Origin: Pseudomonadota bacterium
Lineage (GTDB): Bacteria; Pseudomonadota; Alphaproteobacteria; Rhizobiales; Kaistiaceae
Direction of reading: 5' to 3'
Length of the DNA stretch: 16,400 nucleotides
Assembly (NCBI GenBank): GCA_023392225.1
Contig: JAEVZM010000366.1
Span: 1-16,400 of the forward strand
Shown here: one piece after another, positions 12,851-16,400 of the stretch
Layout of the letters: every line of letters begins with the position of its first letter
How positions within the stretch are numbered: the first letter of the stretch is position 1
Translations under genes and position numbers: made by a program
The notes under the pieces: generated by a model
What the model was told of the DNA's origin: nothing
The model's database searches: none
The model's input: the letters and a program-made list of their open reading frames with translations, nothing else

Positions 12851-15800
12851 ATGCCCGCCCTGAAGCCCGGAGCGCCGCCCGCGCTCAAGTCCCGCGAGAC
12901 CGTCACCTTCGCCTCGATCCCGGACGGGATGGTCGGCAAGGTGCTCGGCGAGCTCGCCGTGGGCAACAGCGAGCGGCTGGTGTTCGTCGCCCGCGACGGG
13001 CAGCGCCTGGCCGAGGTCGAGCGGGCCATCCACTTCTTCGCCCCCGGCGTCGAGGTGCTCGATTTCCCGGCGTGGGATTGCGTGCCCTATGACCGCGCCT
13101 CGCCGAACCCGGGCGTGGTCTCGACCCGAATGGCGACGCTCGCCGCGCTGCACGGCACCGCGCGGAAGCCGCAGATCGTGATGACCACGGTCAACGCGAT
13201 CCTGCAGCGGGTGCCGGAGCGCAATTTCGTCTTCGACGGTTCGCTCTCGGTGATCGCGGGCACGCTGAAGCCGATGGACGACATCATCCGCTGGCTGGAG
13301 CGGAACGGGTTCCTGCGCAGCGCGACGGTTCGCGAGCCGGGCGAGTATGCGGTCCGCGGCGGCATCCTCGACCTCTTCCCCGCCGGCGCCGAAGAGCCGG
13401 TGCGGCTCGACTTCTTCGGCGACACGCTCGAGACCATCCGCGGCTTCGACCCCGAGACGCAGCGGAGCACGACACCGCGGAAGCGCGTCGATCTCGTGCC
13501 TGCCAACGAGATGCTCCTCACGCCGGAGACGATCACCCGCTTCCGCGAGCGCTACGTCACCCTGTTCGGTGCGGCGACCCGCGACGACCTGCTCTACCAG
13601 TCGGTCAGCGAGGGGCGGCGCTATGTCGGCATGGAGCATTGGCTGCCGCTCTTCGCCGAGAACCTCGAAACCCTGTTCGACCATGTCGGCGAGGCACCGA
13701 TCGTCCTCGACCACCTCGTCGACGAGGCGATCGCCGAGCGGCTCGAGCAGATCGCCGACCACTATGCGGCCCGCGCCGAAGCGCTGGACGGGAAGGGCAT
13801 CCCAAGCTCGGTGCCCTACAAGCCGCTGCCGCCGGAGAACCTCTATCTCACCCGCAACGAATGGCCGGAGCGGCTGTCCGGCCTGCCGGTGGCCCGCATC
13901 TCGCCGTTCGCGCAGCCGGCGGCGCCGGGCGTCTTCGACATGGGCGGCCGCCAGGGCCGGATCTTTGCCGCCGAGCGGAGCGCGGGCGACGTCAACGTCT
14001 TCGACGCCGTCATCCGTCACATCGAGACGCTCGAGAAGGCCGGCAAGCGGGTGATCGTCGCCGGCTGGAGCGAGGGCTCGCGCGACCGCACGGGCCAGGT
14101 GTTCGTCGACCACGGCATGACCAGGCTCCGTGCGGTCGCGACCTGGCCGGAGGCCGATGCGCTCGGCCCGCACACCGTCGGCATGGCGGTGCTCGGCCTC
14201 GAGGCCGGCTTCGAGACCGCGGATCTCGCGGTGATCGGCGAGCAGGACATCCTCGGCGACCGGCTCGTCCGGGCGCCGTCGAAGCGCCGCGCCGCGGACT
14301 TCATCTCGGATGCGACCAGCCTCGCCGAGGGCGATCTGGTCGTTCACATCGACCACGGCATCGGACGCTTCACGGGCCTCCGCACCATCGAGGCGGCGGG
14401 CGCCCCGCATGATTGCCTCGAGATCACCTATGCCGGCGGCGATCGCGTCTATCTGCCGGTCGAGAACATCGAGCTGCTGTCGCGCTACGGCTCGGGCGAT
14501 ACCGAGGTGCAGCTCGACAAGCTCGGCGGGCTGGGCTGGCAGACGCGCAAGGCCCGGATGAAGAAGCGCATCCGCGACATGGCCGAGGCCCTGATGAAGG
14601 TCGCGGCGCAGCGGATGACCAAGGTGGTGCCGAGCCTCGCTCCGCCGGAAGGGCTCTACGACGAGTTCGCCGCCCGGTTCCCCTTCGAGGAGACCGAGGA
14701 CCAGGACGCGGCGATCGACGCCGTGCTCGAGGATCTTTCCGCCGGCCGCCCCATGGACCGGCTGATCTGTGGCGATGTCGGCTTCGGCAAGACCGAGGTG
14801 GCGCTCCGCGCCGCCTTCGTCGCCGCCCTGACCGGCAAGCAGGTCGCGGTGGTGGTGCCGACGACGCTGCTCGCGCGCCAGCACTACAAGACCTTCGCCG
14901 CCCGCTTTGCCGGCTTGCCGATCCGCGTCGCCCAGGCCTCGCGGCTGGTCGGGGCGAAGGAGCTGGCGTCGGTGAAGGCGGGGCTTGCCGACGGCTCGGT
15001 CGACATCGTCGTCGGGACCCATGCGCTCCTGTCGAAGTCGATCAAGTTCCGCGACCTGGCGCTGCTGATCGTCGACGAGGAGCAGCACTTCGGCGTCAAG
15101 CACAAGGAGCGGCTCAAGGAGCTGAAGGCTGACGTGCACGTGCTGACGCTGTCGGCGACGCCGATCCCGCGCACGCTCCAACTGGCGCTGACCGGGGTGC
15201 GCGAGCTGTCGCTGATCACCACGCCGCCGGTCGACCGCCTCGCGGTGCGCACCTTCATCACCCCGTTCGACGGGCTGGTGGTGCGCGAGGCGCTGCTCCG
15301 CGAGCGCTACCGCGGCGGCCAGAGCTTCTACGTCTGCCCGCGCATCTCCGACCTCGACTCGCAGAAGGGGTTCCTCGCCGAGTCGGTGCCCGAGCTGAAG
15401 GTCGCCGTGGCGCATGGCCAGATGGCGCCGAGCGAGCTCGAGGACATCATGAATGCCTTCTACGACGGGGCGTATGACGTGCTGCTCTCGACCTCGATCG
15501 TCGAATCCGGCCTCGACATCCCGACCGCCAACACGCTGATCGTCCACCGTGCCGACATGTTCGGCCTCGCCCAGCTCTACCAGCTCCGCGGCCGGGTCGG
15601 CCGCTCCAAGCAGCGGGCCTATGCGCTGTTCACCGTGCCGGCGGAGAAGTCGCTGACGCCGATGGCCGAGCGCCGGCTCAAGGTGCTGCAGTCGCTCGAC
15701 ACGCTCGGCGCCGGCTTCCAGCTCGCCAGCCACGACCTCGACATTCGCGGCGCCGGCAACCTCCTCGGCGAGGAGCAGTCGGGCCATATCAAGGAGGTCG

Positions 15801-16348
15801 GCTACGAGCTCTACCAGCAGATGCTGGAGGAAGCCGTGGCCTCGCTCAAGACCGGCCAGCCCGAGGGCGATGCAGACGAATGGTCGCCGCAGATCACCAT
15901 CGGCACGGCCGTGATGATCCCGGAGTCCTACGTCTCCGATCTGCAGCTGCGGCTCGACCTCTACCGGCGCCTCGCCGACCTCAAGGGTCAGGCGGAGATC
16001 GAGAGCTTCGCCGCCGAGCTCATCGACCGTTTCGGGGCGTTGCCGGACGAGGTGCACCACCTCCTCGAGCTGGTCACCATCAAGGGCCTCTGCCGCCGCG
16101 CCAATGTCGAGAAGGTCGATGCCGGCCCGAAGGGCGTGGTCATCGCGTTCCGTGGCGGCACCTTCCCGAACCCGGCCGGCCTGATGGCGGGGATCGCCCG
16201 CGAGGGCTCGCTCGCCAAGGCGCGGCCGGACCACAAGGTGGTGATTATGCGCGACTGGGAGAATCCGGCGAAGCGGCTCAAGGGCACCGCGGCGCTGCTG
16301 ATCGTGCTCGCGCGGATCGCCGAGGAAGGCGCGATGGCGGCGGCCTGA
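12851..16348 (+). CDS. mfd: transcription-repair coupling factor
   Basis: Mfd is an ATP-dependent translocase that removes RNA polymerase stalled at DNA damage and recruits UvrA for nucleotide excision repair. It has 1165 residues, normal for the family. The N-terminal UvrB-like module includes FPAWDCVPYDRASPNP and EPGEYAVRGGILD (162-174). The RNA-polymerase-interacting (CarD-like) domain starts near DLVVHIDHGIGRF (495-507). Helicase motifs are Walker A GDVGFGKTE (641-649), VDEEQHFG (741-748), SATPIPRTL, and motif VI QLRGRVGRS (911-919). The C-terminal autoinhibitory TRCF domain is at about 1010-1110. The ATG at 12851 follows the sdhE stop by one base. All motifs look intact, and it ends inside the window. 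Confidence 0.97.
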   Translation: MPALKPGAPPALKSRETVTFASIPDGMVGKVLGELAVGNSERLVFVARDGQRLAEVERAIHFFAPGVEVLDFPAWDCVPYDRASPNPGVVSTRMATLAALHGTARKPQIVMTTVNAILQRVPERNFVFDGSLSVIAGTLKPMDDIIRWLERNGFLRSATVREPGEYAVRGGILDLFPAGAEEPVRLDFFGDTLETIRGFDPETQRSTTPRKRVDLVPANEMLLTPETITRFRERYVTLFGAATRDDLLYQSVSEGRRYVGMEHWLPLFAENLETLFDHVGEAPIVLDHLVDEAIAERLEQIADHYAARAEALDGKGIPSSVPYKPLPPENLYLTRNEWPERLSGLPVARISPFAQPAAPGVFDMGGRQGRIFAAERSAGDVNVFDAVIRHIETLEKAGKRVIVAGWSEGSRDRTGQVFVDHGMTRLRAVATWPEADALGPHTVGMAVLGLEAGFETADLAVIGEQDILGDRLVRAPSKRRAADFISDATSLAEGDLVVHIDHGIGRFTGLRTIEAAGAPHDCLEITYAGGDRVYLPVENIELLSRYGSGDTEVQLDKLGGLGWQTRKARMKKRIRDMAEALMKVAAQRMTKVVPSLAPPEGLYDEFAARFPFEETEDQDAAIDAVLEDLSAGRPMDRLICGDVGFGKTEVALRAAFVAALTGKQVAVVVPTTLLARQHYKTFAARFAGLPIRVAQASRLVGAKELASVKAGLADGSVDIVVGTHALLSKSIKFRDLALLIVDEEQHFGVKHKERLKELKADVHVLTLSATPIPRTLQLALTGVRELSLITTPPVDRLAVRTFITPFDGLVVREALLRERYRGGQSFYVCPRISDLDSQKGFLAESVPELKVAVAHGQMAPSELEDIMNAFYDGAYDVLLSTSIVESGLDIPTANTLIVHRADMFGLAQLYQLRGRVGRSKQRAYALFTVPAEKSLTPMAERRLKVLQSLDTLGAGFQLASHDLDIRGAGNLLGEEQSGHIKEVGYELYQQMLEEAVASLKTGQPEGDADEWSPQITIGTAVMIPESYVSDLQLRLDLYRRLADLKGQAEIESFAAELIDRFGALPDEVHHLLELVTIKGLCRRANVEKVDAGPKGVVIAFRGGTFPNPAGLMAGIAREGSLAKARPDHKVVIMRDWENPAKRLKGTAALLIVLARIAEEGAMAAA

Positions 16349-16377
16349 TCCGCCTGACGCTACGTCACGAGCGCGAC

Positions 16378-16398
16378 GCGGCGCCTGAGTGGCGCCGC
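16378..16398 (+). terminator. probable terminator hairpin after mfd (cut by window edge)
   Basis: A perfect 8-bp GC-only stem (16378-16385 with 16391-16398) with a five-base loop TGAGT starts 30 bases after the mfd stop. The first base after it is T, but the window ends two bases later, so a T tract cannot be confirmed. Position and stability fit an intrinsic terminator for the sdhE-mfd transcript. Confidence 0.55.
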
Positions 16399-16400
16399 TC

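Noticed and set aside
12701..16234. A 1177-codon open frame on the minus strand opposite mfd
   Set aside because: Its translation is low-complexity His/Arg/Asp/Glu/Ala-rich sequence, the usual shadow of a high-GC gene, while the + strand frame has every Mfd motif.
1..16400. Mobile elements, CRISPR arrays, tRNA/rRNA genes, defence or toxin-antitoxin genes
   Set aside because: None seen: no tandem or spaced repeats, no transposase or integrase motifs, and all long frames are assigned to housekeeping or envelope genes.

Overview
The window is a dense, high-GC stretch of ordinary alphaproteobacterial chromosome. Gene content and order (nuoM-nuoN-birA-rnj-mce-DUF1467, then proS-lolC/E-lolD, and later sdhE-mfd) point to the order Hyphomicrobiales/Rhizobiales. 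Further support comes from the short ProRS without an editing insertion, a single LolC/E-type permease and RNase J in a proteobacterium. All recognised protein genes lie on the + strand. Codon use looks uniform, and I see no insertion sequence, phage gene, CRISPR array, tRNA or rRNA. The species cannot be named from the sequence alone.

Region 1 (1-5675) is the tail of a complex I operon. nuoM enters from the left without its N-terminus and is followed by nuoN, a catalytic-only biotin-protein ligase (birA), RNase J, methylmalonyl-CoA epimerase and a two-helix DUF1467 membrane protein. Junctions are 4-base overlaps, a 1-base overlap or gaps of 2-7 bases, so the whole run is probably co-transcribed and translationally coupled.

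Region 2 (5676-6150) is the only long non-coding stretch. It holds a textbook intrinsic terminator that is oriented for the MINUS strand (10-bp stem, GAAA loop, then a T tract on that strand). Upstream of it on the same strand are nested complementary blocks that fold into a rod, and a plausible promoter. This is best read as an unidentified structured small RNA of about 190-225 nt, convergent with the nuo operon and divergent from proS. The right part is the proS leader, with two mutually exclusive small hairpins.

Region 3 (6151-9489) is proS followed by the lipoprotein-release ABC transporter genes lolC/E and lolD. The permease reading frame starts inside the end of proS, and lolC/E and lolD overlap by 4 bases. 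Region 4 (9504-12475) carries a periplasmic lytic transglycosylase with a SPOR-like tail, an aldo/keto reductase, and an exported secretory-type lipase, each with its own Shine-Dalgarno. Region 5 (12508-16400) is sdhE (flavinylation factor of succinate dehydrogenase) and mfd (transcription-repair coupling factor), followed by a strong GC hairpin at the window edge.

No new protein system is evident. The item most worth following up is the minus-strand RNA candidate at about 5692-5916.
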